Shown here: positions 29,660 to 38,578 of the stretch, one piece after another | Position numbering within the stretch: position 1 is the first letter of the stretch | Layout: each line of letters starts with the position of its first letter | Source of the DNA: an uncultured Luminiphilus sp. | GTDB lineage: Bacteria > Pseudomonadota > Gammaproteobacteria > Pseudomonadales > Halieaceae | Direction: 5' to 3' | Assembly: GCA_943840615.1 (NCBI GenBank) | Contig: CALSVI010000001.1 | Span: 62,001-126,000, forward strand | Length of the DNA stretch: 64,000 bases | Program-made: the position numbers and the translations under genes | The notes under the pieces: model-generated | Databases searched by the model: none | What the model saw: only the letters and a program-made list of their open reading frames with translations | What the model was told of the DNA's origin: nothing

Positions 29660-30394
29660 TTAAATTCCGCGACGTCTCCCTGCGTCGAGGAAGAGAGTGC
29701 TACCAGTCATCGCGCTGGCGTGGGGCGACAGGAGTGTCATGACCGCCCATGCGACCGCTGACACGTCGGTGAATTCGCCGATCGAGGATTCGCTGAGCAT
29801 CTCGGCCAATACTGTGTCAACGGACTGACCTGCACGCTCGGCTCTCGCGTTGGCGACACGATGCAGACGCTCAGTGTCAGCGGGCCCTGGTGCAACAAGA
29901 TGTGCCGTCACCGCTTTTTCACCAAAGGCAATGGAATACTGTTTGATCAAGTTTGCCAAAGCCGCGTTACCGATGCCTGCCGTTGCGGCATACGCTGTCG
30001 GTTCAAAGCCGTAGTGGCCGCCGATTCCGATCAGCCGTGTGCCCTCGACGAAGAAATCCTCACAGGCGCGCACCAGTCGCATCATGCCACCCACTTTAAT
30101 ATTAGCGGCGTCAATGACGGCTGATATGGGCGCGGTGAGAACGCCTCCCGCGGTGTCGACGCCCGGTCCGTGAATTACTGCCCGCACAGGATTTTCCAGC
30201 GCGGCGCTAATCGTCGCGATGGAGTCATCACAACTGATGTCACAGGTGAGTAAACGTGCGCCCTCGAGCTCGGGCATCTGCAGTGCGTCTGCGTTGCGTC
30301 CAATCGCCAGCACGTCATAACCCTGTTCGATTGCTGCAAAGCAAATATGTCTGCCGATGTCGCCGGAACCGCCGACGATGACTACGGTTTCCAT
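29660..30394 (-). CDS. SDR-fold protein with degenerate active site
   Basis: A 244-residue Rossmann protein related to short-chain dehydrogenases. The nucleotide loop IVGGSGDIGRHICFAA is near residue 6, and a C-terminal TGSTLFLDAGRRRG matches the usual end of SDRs. The catalytic YxxxK is not intact: the aligned stretch is TAYAATAGIGNAAL, with Ala where Lys is expected. The Ser position (LIGIGGHYG) also lacks Ser. It may therefore bind NAD(P) without classic reductase chemistry, or use other residues. It lies between a tautomerase and a GST on the same strand. Confidence 0.78.
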   Translation of the reverse strand: METVVIVGGSGDIGRHICFAAIEQGYDVLAIGRNADALQMPELEGARLLTCDISCDDSIATISAALENPVRAVIHGPGVDTAGGVLTAPISAVIDAANIKVGGMMRLVRACEDFFVEGTRLIGIGGHYGFEPTAYAATAGIGNAALANLIKQYSIAFGEKAVTAHLVAPGPADTERLHRVANARAERAGQSVDTVLAEMLSESSIGEFTDVSAVAWAVMTLLSPHASAMTGSTLFLDAGRRRGI

Positions 30395-30520
30395 GTGATG
30401 ACTCCTCGTGCTTGGAAAATCTGTCTATCGCTCCAATGTGAATCTTGAGGCTGACCAGGCTAGGCCAATCCGATAAGGCATGCCCGTGACCCTATTGTGC
30501 GCGAGCTGGCATCTCACGTT

Positions 30521-31315
30521 TTAAACCGTCGCTGATAAATGCTGTGACAGTTTAGGCCATGCCGCCTTGCCGTCGGTTTGTAGTTTGGCGAGCACATCCG
30601 GCGCAAAATCGTTTGAGACTGCCTGCTGGTATGAGTCTCTGGATCGGCATTGTTCATACCACCTATCCACAGCTGGAGCGTCGGCGAAAAGGTCTGTCCA
30701 AGAAAATTGATAGAGGGTTTGAAAGTAGGGGGCCAAACAGGCATCGGCCAGCGTGAAGGCCTTGCCTAATAACCAGGAAGTGTCCGAGAGGCTCTGCTCC
30801 ATCTTTTGAATCGTAGAGCGATACGTTGCGACAGCCGACGCCACGTCAGGCGCATCCAAGCCTAGCTCCACCAACCGTTGCTGCCGTTCTCTGCGCGCCT
30901 TTTCGGGGACTTTTGCGATGACGGCTACACGTTCTGCCTCGGTGAGTTCCATGAGTTTGGGGCGCATGACCATTGGCCATTGGATGGCGCCGCAAGAGGG
31001 ATGCAATTGACTGTCGACCCATTTCATCCATAAGCGCATTTGGGCTAGAGCTATAGAACTCTCAGGTCGAAGCGTGGTGTCGGGGTATTGATCGTCGAGA
31101 TATTCACAGATAACGCTGGATTCGGTGATCACGGACTGGTCATCAACCAGGGTTGGTACGACGCCTGCCGGATTAAGTTTGAGGTATTCCGGCTTCAGGT
31201 TCTCCTTGCTAGGTAAGTCAACGTGGACCGCTTTCCAGGTCAGGTTTTTCTCTGCCAAGCAGATGCGTACCTTCTGTGCGCAAGGTGACATGGGATGCGT
31301 ATATAGCGTGAGCAT
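30521..31315 (-). CDS. Glutathione S-transferase family protein
   Basis: A 264-residue GST. ATG 31315 gives LTLYTHPMSPCAQKVRICL, the N-terminal thioredoxin-like domain. NPAGVVPTLVDDQSVITESS is the glutathione-binding stretch, and LGKAFTLADACLAPYFQTLY the C-terminal N-capping motif. It is longer than most GSTs because of an extra helical region (about residues 95-170). An upstream ATG at 31375 falls in the terminator of the preceding gene and is less likely. The preceding sequence has AAGGAG. Function within aromatic degradation is unproven. A 126-base gap with no visible feature follows. Confidence 0.86.
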   Translation of the reverse strand: MLTLYTHPMSPCAQKVRICLAEKNLTWKAVHVDLPSKENLKPEYLKLNPAGVVPTLVDDQSVITESSVICEYLDDQYPDTTLRPESSIALAQMRLWMKWVDSQLHPSCGAIQWPMVMRPKLMELTEAERVAVIAKVPEKARRERQQRLVELGLDAPDVASAVATYRSTIQKMEQSLSDTSWLLGKAFTLADACLAPYFQTLYQFSWTDLFADAPAVDRWYEQCRSRDSYQQAVSNDFAPDVLAKLQTDGKAAWPKLSQHLSATV

Positions 31316-31373
31316 AGGCGGTGGCTCCTTGACCGGACAGCATGATTTGCTGCTCGTGAGACTTTCTTCAGGC

Positions 31374-31398
31374 AAAAAACCCCCCCGAGTACGGGGGG
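31374..31398 (-). terminator. Rho-independent terminator after DUF1329 gene
   Basis: Read on the minus strand: CCCCCC, loop GTACTC, GGGGGGG, then TTTTTT. A six-bp pure GC stem and a six-T tract make a good intrinsic terminator. It lies 16 bases past the DUF1329 stop and separates the envelope operon from the GST-SDR-tautomerase-activator genes. Confidence 0.88.
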
Positions 31399-31413
31399 CT
31401 GAAGCACACTGTT

Positions 31414-32727
31414 TTATCGTCCTGTTGCGCGCATGTTTTGCGGCGTGAACAGGGACGTGGGGTTCAGACTGGGATCGACCTGTCCTTTGAACTGTCCAGT
31501 AGTACAGTGTTTCGCTTGCACATCGACCATCGAGAAGGAGTCGTCGATCGAGACACCGCTGCCCTTGTTGGCTTCTAGGTGATGCTCAGGATCCGCCTGC
31601 CCAATGATGAAAGTCTTCCAGAGATTGCCAGCACGGTCATAAATGTTGGTGCGGGGAATCGTGAAGGTCTGGGCGTCGATGTAGTGCACACGCTTGCCAA
31701 TCGGATGGTTGGGATCCACCGGCGTCGATTCGAGGATGTAGGCTTTGCGAAGCTGCCAATCGATGACTGGGAAACACCCGCCTTGGCCAGCGAAATCCAC
31801 AAATTTGTAGCCATCTTTTTCAGGATTTTTCACGTCTGCATCGACAAGAGGCAAATCGTTATGGTGGTAGAACGGCAGTAGGACATCCACGGTGCCACCG
31901 TAGGTCCAGCTCTGATCTGACACACGGCCGTTGTAGCCCTCGAAATCCTCGATCATCAAATCAGAGCCAAGGAAAGCATCGGTGACCTGACCTGTCGCCA
32001 GGCGGCGGACACGCCGTTGAAAGCCTAGGTATAGCCACGCGTTATCGCGCTTTAGGTCGTCCACGTTGCGCTGAATCAGCAGCTGCGTGTTTTTCACATC
32101 GAACGGATCTAGTACCTGAACGTAAATTCCCCTGAACAGATTATCGGGTGGGATGCTGGCGCGGCCCTCAGGGTCGTTAACGCGGCCTTTGTAGTTTAAG
32201 AAATGGAAATTAAACTTCAGCGTTCGCTCGATATTACCCGTGTCGTAATTGCGGTACTTCCAGAAAAACGGGTAAATCGCGGCGTTGTCACCCCAGTTGT
32301 AACCATACTTATAGTTCCAAGCGAGCTTCTCGCCGGCTCTGGGGTCATTTTCGTCAGGGTCGCCAAGGAAGGCTCTGCCCGCTACCCAGCCGGAAATAGC
32401 GCCAACTTCGTCACCCAGCTCGGTGGATCCCAGGTTATCCCGCGTGGCCTGAATGTACTCAGGGTGGAGGTCGAACGATGTCGTCTCCATCACACGCATT
32501 TCATACATGCCTGACGAAATGTAGTCATACATCGCGGGATCAAGCACGTCCTTGAAATCGCCCGCGGTGCTTGACGTGATCGTCATTCCCGCTTCGAGGC
32601 CTTCATAACTGGGTACAGCGTCTTTGTATGGAAAGAACGACTGATCTATTTGTGCATCGGCGTCAGCGTAGGTCACGCCTGACCAGGAACTTATCAATAA
32701 TGCCCCGGCAATCATTTTCAGTTTCAT
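31414..32727 (-). CDS. DUF1329 periplasmic protein, first copy
   Basis: A 437-residue exported protein; signal peptide MKLKMIAGALLISSWSGVTYA. DUF1329 proteins are thought to have a LolA/LolB-like fold able to hold hydrophobic ligands; this one is inferred to be a periplasmic carrier. Family stretches: DPRAGEKLAWNYKYGYNWGD near residue 126, LLIQRNVDDLKRDNAWLYL, then RRVRRLATGQVTDAFLGSDL near 240, and the C-terminal SLFTPQNMRATGR. Two Cys are visible (GGCFPVID; KHCTTGQF) and could pair. It lies 67 bases after the DUF1302 gene and ends at a strong terminator. A second copy lies at 50.2 kb. Confidence 0.9.
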   Translation of the reverse strand: MKLKMIAGALLISSWSGVTYADADAQIDQSFFPYKDAVPSYEGLEAGMTITSSTAGDFKDVLDPAMYDYISSGMYEMRVMETTSFDLHPEYIQATRDNLGSTELGDEVGAISGWVAGRAFLGDPDENDPRAGEKLAWNYKYGYNWGDNAAIYPFFWKYRNYDTGNIERTLKFNFHFLNYKGRVNDPEGRASIPPDNLFRGIYVQVLDPFDVKNTQLLIQRNVDDLKRDNAWLYLGFQRRVRRLATGQVTDAFLGSDLMIEDFEGYNGRVSDQSWTYGGTVDVLLPFYHHNDLPLVDADVKNPEKDGYKFVDFAGQGGCFPVIDWQLRKAYILESTPVDPNHPIGKRVHYIDAQTFTIPRTNIYDRAGNLWKTFIIGQADPEHHLEANKGSGVSIDDSFSMVDVQAKHCTTGQFKGQVDPSLNPTSLFTPQNMRATGR

Positions 32728-32794
32728 CTGTTCACCTTTTTATCAGTTGTGTTCATCTGATGTTCGCGGGCCGCAGTGACCCGTGAACTCATGC

Positions 32795-34837
32795 TTAGAA
32801 ACGATATCGAACGATCAGTTGAAGCTCGTCTTCTTTTGCTGCCATGCCGATCGGTCCGGAACGGAAGCGACCCAGCGGCTCGAATCCGCCAAGACCCGCA
32901 GAGCCTGAAACGGTGCCATTACCGTGCTCGGGCAACGGAGGGATCGATGTCGTGAATGGGCCAAACGGGTTACACAAGCGACAGTCATCGAAGACCTCGT
33001 CTTCACCCCCGGTTTTGATGTTGGCCTTAAAGATCACCTGCCAGTTGTCGCTGATCAGCCAGTCAATAGACGGCTCAGCCACGAAGGCACCTGCCCTGAA
33101 GTCGTAAGCCATGATCAGTTGCGGGCTCAAACGGTCAGCCAGCCACCAACCTTTGATGAGGAAGGTGCCGATGAAGTTGGTTTCCCAATCTGGCATACCA
33201 ACCTTGCCCAACGTGGCTTGCTCGATTTCGTGGTCGACCAAATGTTGGCCGAACAGCTGGGCCGACAGCAGGAAAGCCCGCCGGTTGTTAAGTGGCCGGA
33301 AGAAGACGTTTTTGTCTGCACCGATGACGAAACGGAAAACATCACTCTCGGAGTACAACTCCTCGCGCAGGGTGTTTGCGAACTCCTCGCCTTGCGTATA
33401 CGCCGCCTCAACTCGGAATACTGTGTCGATGCTTTGAGAGTAGTAATCCACCGAGCCACCGAACATGTTGATCCGAGGGAAATACACATCAAACGCGATT
33501 AAGTGATCCCAGGTCTGCGCAGGGCCACCAACAAACGGGTTGACCACCTCCACGCCGCCAGCGCGGAGAGAGGGCAACTGCGATCGATAGGTCATTGCAT
33601 TGATCGACCAACCCAAGTCGCCATAGACACCCTCAAACTTGATGCCCAACTGCGTGTTGCTTAAAGACCACTCAGGCAGGTTCACGTTGCGAATACCGAT
33701 GGTGTTGGGTCCGAAGTTCGTCGCCAAAAGTCCCTTAGAGGGGTCCGCGGGGTCAAATGGCGCAAAGTTCGCCACCGTGCCGCCGTTATCCCACAGGTTC
33801 TTCATGCCACGGAAGAAGCACCCTGCGTCAAGAATGACGTTGGGCGTGCCACATTGCCCCAGATTGTTGGGACGGAACTGATCGAAGTTCCATACAATCT
33901 GTGCGTTGAGGTCATCGAAAACTCCGGTCGGGCCGAAACGGAAATCCGTGGTCAACATCCACATCGGAATCCGAATATCCTCCAGCTCGTCGTAGATGTT
34001 ATTTCTTGAGAAGTCGACCGGATTAATGATGTCGAGTACGCGGAATAAGTCTGTTCGACCCCAGATTACCTGCTGCTTACCAAGGCGAAAGTTGATCTCG
34101 TTATCGCCTTGCCCTAACAGCGTTGCATCGACATACAACTCCCGGAGCCAGTCGAGGCGATCGCTATAGATTTCGGGTGAGGCCAGTTCATTCTCGTCGA
34201 AATCCATGTAGTCCTTGATGCAGCCGCGACTGTCGACATCACAAGGCCTGACCGGCACACCAAAGGCGACGCCTGCACCATGAGGGCGTAAATGGTCTCC
34301 CAGTGTGATCATGCCTTCATTGGGGTTGTTGATGTAACCATCGAGAAAAGTGTTGGCACCCAGCGGTCCGGAGACTGCTCCCGGTGGCGCGCCCACAATC
34401 TCTTCAACGCGCGGTCCCAAAATGTTGATCACAGCGAAATTACCGACGGCGAGGCCGCCTGCTGGGCCAAGACCGGAGCCGTTCGCCGGGATGGATGTGG
34501 GTGCGCCAATGTTGGCCAGACCGTAAGAATTTACGAAGGCCTGACCGCCGGCCTCGTCGCCATAATCTTTGCTGTTGAGGCGATGGACTTGGTCATAAGA
34601 CACGCGAAGTACGCCATTCACGCTGACGTTGGAGAAGGGTCCGACATTGCCGATAAACTTCAGGCCCTCGAGCTGCCCTAGGGTGCGAAACTTCGACAGG
34701 CCAATGTCGTCCCGGTAGTGTGTTGCTTGTTCGACGAAGCCAGACCACTCGGTCTCGTCTGCCAAGGCGGTTTGTTGGTGAGCTCCACTCACAGCCAATG
34801 TGGCTGTGAGCGCAAGAGCTGTGCGTTTAATAACCAT
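32795..34837 (-). CDS. DUF1302 outer-membrane beta-barrel protein
   Basis: A 680-residue exported protein with signal peptide VIKRTALALTATLAVSGAHQ. The sequence alternates polar and hydrophobic residues throughout, is rich in Tyr, Trp and Phe, and ends IVRYRF, the C-terminal signature of outer-membrane barrels. NEINFRLGKQQVIWGRTDLF near residue 247 is a DUF1302 hallmark. Two Cys-containing loops (VRPCDVDSRGCIKD; GQCGTPNVILDAGCFF) may form disulfides. Such genes travel with DUF1329 in aromatic and steroid degradation loci; a porin-like role for hydrophobic substrates is likely but unproven. It is preceded by a 96-base AT-rich gap. Confidence 0.9.
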   Translation of the reverse strand: MVIKRTALALTATLAVSGAHQQTALADETEWSGFVEQATHYRDDIGLSKFRTLGQLEGLKFIGNVGPFSNVSVNGVLRVSYDQVHRLNSKDYGDEAGGQAFVNSYGLANIGAPTSIPANGSGLGPAGGLAVGNFAVINILGPRVEEIVGAPPGAVSGPLGANTFLDGYINNPNEGMITLGDHLRPHGAGVAFGVPVRPCDVDSRGCIKDYMDFDENELASPEIYSDRLDWLRELYVDATLLGQGDNEINFRLGKQQVIWGRTDLFRVLDIINPVDFSRNNIYDELEDIRIPMWMLTTDFRFGPTGVFDDLNAQIVWNFDQFRPNNLGQCGTPNVILDAGCFFRGMKNLWDNGGTVANFAPFDPADPSKGLLATNFGPNTIGIRNVNLPEWSLSNTQLGIKFEGVYGDLGWSINAMTYRSQLPSLRAGGVEVVNPFVGGPAQTWDHLIAFDVYFPRINMFGGSVDYYSQSIDTVFRVEAAYTQGEEFANTLREELYSESDVFRFVIGADKNVFFRPLNNRRAFLLSAQLFGQHLVDHEIEQATLGKVGMPDWETNFIGTFLIKGWWLADRLSPQLIMAYDFRAGAFVAEPSIDWLISDNWQVIFKANIKTGGEDEVFDDCRLCNPFGPFTTSIPPLPEHGNGTVSGSAGLGGFEPLGRFRSGPIGMAAKEDELQLIVRYRF

Positions 34838-34933
34838 AAAACTTGCTCTCCGTTTTTATAAAATTAGCAATAGCACATTGAAAACCCCGTGCCGCGTTCT
34901 TCTTATGTCTCCGTGGGGTAAACCCCGCGGCTC

Positions 34934-37270
34934 CTATTTTTCACTTTCAATAAATGCAGGTTTGGTCACCAGTATCCATGCGGGTACCAACACCAGCGCT
35001 GCCAGTGCATTGAGTACCACCATGACCGACAGTAACAATGCGGCGTCGGCCTGGAACCGCAGGTCCGATAGGAAAACCCACATGATAATTCCCGCGATGA
35101 GCGTTATGGCCGTGAAGGAAATGGCTAATCCGGTGCTGGCCATCGCGCCGCGCACGGCAGCAAGTAGATCGGCTGAGGTGGCCCGCTGCTCTCTGATCCG
35201 ATCCATCATGTAGATTGAATAATCGATACCGACGCCAATCCCGACAGCAATGACGGGCACGGTGTTGATGTTGATGCCCACACCGGCTAGCCCCATATAG
35301 GCGTAGGTGAGTGTCGTGGCAAAAGACATCGCCAAAAACATCATGAAGCCTGCGCTGAGTGAGCTGTAAAAAATCATAACCGTGGCGAAGATAAGCGCGA
35401 ACACGAGGGGCAGTACTAGCTGATTGGTCTGAAATGCCGCTTCATCCATCGCCGCTGTCACGCCAATGGTGCCGCCGGCCATGCGCACTGTCAGGCCGGG
35501 TACGGCACCCTCATTTGCGTCGATCCATTGTCGAGCGGTGTGAATGGCTCGGCGAATGGTCTCTCCCTGATGATCTTTGTAATAGAAGACAAGGTTCGCC
35601 TGCTGCTCGGCCGGATCGATAAATTCCTTCAACGCGCCGGGAATGGGGCTGGATGCCATATAAGCGAACAGTAGCCCACCGACGTACATGTCATCCTTGG
35701 GGATCTGCTGCCAGCGCGGATCGTTGTTGTGTAATAAGCGATTGACCTGCTTTACAAGATCGGGGATGCCCTTTGCACCACCGACTTCGGGATCGAGCAG
35801 CATATGCCGTTCAAAGTCAGCCAGTGCAGCGAGCACGTCGGGCCGTTTGATGCCGCCCGGCTCATCTGTTTCTGCGACGATGTAAAGTTCTTCAGATCCG
35901 GGGAAACGCTCATTGATGATGCGTGATCCCACGTTGTAGTCATGGCTTTGGTAGAGGATGGGTGAGCCGGGCTCGGATTCCCCTATGGTGACTTGGGATG
36001 CGGCGAGCAAGCCCGCCGCGATGAGGCACGCAGAGGCCAGCAACAACCCGCGCGGGTTGTGTGTCACAAATGCGCCGGCCCAATCGCCGAAACGAGACAG
36101 TGCGCCTTGGCTGGTTTGCTTGGTTTTTTGTGCCGGCAAGATTGATAAGGCGGCAGGCAGTGCAATAAGAACGGTGGGGATAATGCACAGTGCCCACAAA
36201 GAGGCGTAGTGCGCGAGTTTGGTGTTGAGCGGTATGGAACCGACCGCGATCAGCAACAGGCCAATGGCGTCAGATACTACGCCCAGTGTGCCCGGTCTGA
36301 ACAAGCTCTTAAAGGTGCCCGTTGCGGCCTCTGCGGCAATTTTTCCTGTCTCGAGTTCAGCGTAGTAGCGTTTAACGATTTGAATGCCATGTGACATGGC
36401 TCTCGCAGAGATCAAAAAGGGAATCACCAACCCGAGAGGGTCTAGGTTGTAGCCCAGCATCGCAATGATGCTCAGACCCCAAATCGAGGAAATCAGCACG
36501 CCCATGAGCGGTAACATGACGCCGTACGTGGAACGGAAATGCACCAGCAACAGCGCGATCATGATCAGCGCGGTGAAGGCGAGTATCTGGAAGATCTGAC
36601 TCTTGTAATGGTAGGCCCACCCAATGAGCACGGGCTGTCCGGTCGCGTAAATGCTGATACCCGCGGTTTTGAATTCCTCACGCAAAGCCTGCAGCTCTTC
36701 GAAGGTGACCTCGTAATCCAGCGCACCCTCGTTAAGCTGGGCCTTGACCAACGCCATCTTCATGTCGGGTGAGATCAGTGGTCCGTAAACAATGGGATTG
36801 GCAACCACTGACTTTTTGAGCGCGGCGAGCTGGTCCTTGCTAAGAGCCGGGTCCTGCGGCTGGTAATAGGGGTCAGACACGATATTGCCCAGCTCGGTCA
36901 GCCACACTTTGCGCGTCGTGCGGTGAGTGAAACTGGTCACCAGATTGTGATTCACACCCGGAAGCTCATCCACGGCTTGCGTGACTTGATGAATCAATTG
37001 CAGGGTATCGTTGGTGAAGATGTCACCCGATTCGACCGAGACGCCCACAATGATGACGTTAGCGCCACCGAATCCGTCTTTAATCTCATTATGGAGCTGA
37101 ATATAAGGGTGCGACTGGGGTAGCAGGTCGGCAAAGTCAGAGTACATTCGGACACCGGAGACCTGTGCCAGACAGAAAACCGTGATGGCGCCGATGAGGG
37201 CTAGATAGGTTTTAGGCCAGGTAAATACCGTGCGCTCTACTACACTGGCAAGTCGCCCACCGACGCTCAT
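34934..37270 (-). CDS. MMPL/RND-superfamily inner-membrane transporter
   Basis: A 778-residue RND protein of the MMPL/HpnN type with about 12 membrane helices in two halves, each with a large periplasmic loop. The first helix is followed by RMYSDFADLLPQSHPYIQL, near residue 41, a typical MMPL opening. The second half contains the helix run around NTVPVIAVGIGVGIDYSIYM near residue 667, the conserved Asp-bearing motif for proton transfer. It has no membrane-fusion partner here, as usual for the family. The ATG overlaps the YCF48 gene stop, so the two are coupled. Predicted to move hydrophobic or lipid-like compounds; direction unknown. Confidence 0.9.
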   Translation of the reverse strand: MSVGGRLASVVERTVFTWPKTYLALIGAITVFCLAQVSGVRMYSDFADLLPQSHPYIQLHNEIKDGFGGANVIIVGVSVESGDIFTNDTLQLIHQVTQAVDELPGVNHNLVTSFTHRTTRKVWLTELGNIVSDPYYQPQDPALSKDQLAALKKSVVANPIVYGPLISPDMKMALVKAQLNEGALDYEVTFEELQALREEFKTAGISIYATGQPVLIGWAYHYKSQIFQILAFTALIMIALLLVHFRSTYGVMLPLMGVLISSIWGLSIIAMLGYNLDPLGLVIPFLISARAMSHGIQIVKRYYAELETGKIAAEAATGTFKSLFRPGTLGVVSDAIGLLLIAVGSIPLNTKLAHYASLWALCIIPTVLIALPAALSILPAQKTKQTSQGALSRFGDWAGAFVTHNPRGLLLASACLIAAGLLAASQVTIGESEPGSPILYQSHDYNVGSRIINERFPGSEELYIVAETDEPGGIKRPDVLAALADFERHMLLDPEVGGAKGIPDLVKQVNRLLHNNDPRWQQIPKDDMYVGGLLFAYMASSPIPGALKEFIDPAEQQANLVFYYKDHQGETIRRAIHTARQWIDANEGAVPGLTVRMAGGTIGVTAAMDEAAFQTNQLVLPLVFALIFATVMIFYSSLSAGFMMFLAMSFATTLTYAYMGLAGVGININTVPVIAVGIGVGIDYSIYMMDRIREQRATSADLLAAVRGAMASTGLAISFTAITLIAGIIMWVFLSDLRFQADAALLLSVMVVLNALAALVLVPAWILVTKPAFIESEK

Positions 37271-38310
37271 GGTGAATCCTCAGTGGATTGGTTTGCAGGG
37301 TCGCCCAGTTGGGGTGTCTCGGATAGCGGGAGCTGCTGTAGCAAACCCCAGCCACCGGCCACCAATAGACCACCGTTGAACGCGGTTGCCGCAGCAAAGT
37401 GGATGGGCGTCTCCAGAGACGGGTGCGTCACCCATCGCATTTGGCTCGATTCATACACTAAGAGTGTGCCCAGATCTCCAAAGGCAAAAACCCGGTCGCC
37501 GCTTTCGGTGAAGCCATAGATAGACGCTTGGGTTTCAGAGAGCTCTTTCGACCAGCTCTCGCCCCCATCTTTTGTCGCGTAGATCACACCCAGTACGCCA
37601 CTTACCCACCCGGTGTTGGCGTCAGTGAAGTAGACATCAAGCGGGTAAAAATCCTCAGCGATAGGTGCCAGGATGTCCCAGGTCGCACCTGAGTCAGTGG
37701 ATTTTGCAAACGTACCAAACTCGCCAGCGGCAAAACTGGTGCCCGTCTGTGGCACAAAACTCATCGCCGTCAACGTGAAATCGTCGTAGAAGCTGTGATC
37801 AACCCAGTCAGTGCTGCCCGGGGGACGCGACAGGAGGGTACCGAACGCGCCAGAGGTCCAAAGCGTGCCATCAGAACTGCAGGCAACGTCTTGTAATTGT
37901 TCCTGAGTGTCAACGGCCTCCGCCTGCCAACCGCCCCCTGCTAGTGTCCAAATTTCATTTTCGAAGCTGAGTGCGACGATCGAGCCGTCGGGACAATTGG
38001 TGCTCGCCAAAAAAGTGGGTTGCGGCAATCCAGATTCTCTCGCGGCCAGCACCTGCCGCCGCCAGGAGAGTGCACCGTTTTCAGCAGTGCCGAGTAACAC
38101 AACTCCATTGTCAGCCAACGCGACGATTGAATCCGGGCCTGACGGTGAGACGGCGAGGAACTGGTCGGTTCTGAGCACGGGCTGCGCGAGTGTCGCCTCG
38201 ACACCGTCAAGTCTCAGTTCTGCCTCGCAACCCAGCAAGCAGCCGAGCAGACTCAGTGTCATCAGCGCGGAATGCTGTGAAATGCGTCTTTCGGGGTGTT
38301 GAACCCTCAA
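37267..38310 (-). CDS. YCF48-like beta-propeller lipoprotein
   Basis: A 347-residue exported protein resembling YCF48/Hcf136, a seven-bladed propeller known in plants and cyanobacteria for photosystem assembly but also present in bacterial envelope loci. Blade repeats carry S..G..W motifs: AAGEFGTFAKSTDSGATWDI and VLGVIYATKDGGESWSKEL. The start is TTG at 38310, giving an Arg-rich N-region and LSLLGCLLGCEAE with a lipobox; the first ATG in frame, at 38262, would leave almost no N-region. First gene of the MMPL-DUF1302-DUF1329 operon and 126 bases from a sigma-54 promoter. Confidence 0.82.
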   Translation of the reverse strand: MRVQHPERRISQHSALMTLSLLGCLLGCEAELRLDGVEATLAQPVLRTDQFLAVSPSGPDSIVALADNGVVLLGTAENGALSWRRQVLAARESGLPQPTFLASTNCPDGSIVALSFENEIWTLAGGGWQAEAVDTQEQLQDVACSSDGTLWTSGAFGTLLSRPPGSTDWVDHSFYDDFTLTAMSFVPQTGTSFAAGEFGTFAKSTDSGATWDILAPIAEDFYPLDVYFTDANTGWVSGVLGVIYATKDGGESWSKELSETQASIYGFTESGDRVFAFGDLGTLLVYESSQMRWVTHPSLETPIHFAAATAFNGGLLVAGGWGLLQQLPLSETPQLGDPANQSTEDSP

Positions 38311-38436
38311 CGACCGACTCCCTATTACCCTGCGTCGTTCCCTTGTTTATACGTTATGGGTCGACGTCACATTTATCGTTTTTATGGCCAGAGATGGACC
38401 GATGCACCCGTCACTGCCTTTTCTAAGGAGTTTCCT

Positions 38437-38452
38437 TGCAAATATGATGCCA
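38437..38452 (-). promoter_or_regulatory. Sigma-54 promoter for the YCF48-MMPL-DUF1302-DUF1329 operon
   Basis: Read on the minus strand: TGGCATC, four bases ATAT, TTGCA. The GG and GC doublets are 12 bases apart, the exact spacing of the -24/-12 consensus (TGGCACG-N4-TTGCA). The start of transcription would be near 38426, about 115 bases before the YCF48-like start codon. Only the C and G of the -24 box at its sixth and seventh positions differ from consensus. Confidence 0.72.
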
Positions 38453-38556
38453 ATATTGCTTGGGAAGCCGAAATGCCTTGCAGTGAGTGCTTTGTTGCTG
38501 GTATCGGGACTCCGCGTCACCGCACCGCTGGATGGCGGGAGGTGCTCTGCCTTCCG

Positions 38557-38578
38557 TTTTTAATTACTACATTAAAAA
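38557..38578. repeat. AT-rich inverted repeat between divergent promoters
   Basis: Perfect 8-bp inverted repeat TTTTTAAT and ATTAAAAA separated by TACTAC. It lies about 105 bases upstream of the minus-strand sigma-54 promoter and about 315 bases upstream of the plus-strand one. It could be a protein-binding site for the activator or a bending protein, or a cruciform-prone element. It does not match the published-type DmpR palindrome with TTGA/TCAA arms. Confidence 0.4.
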
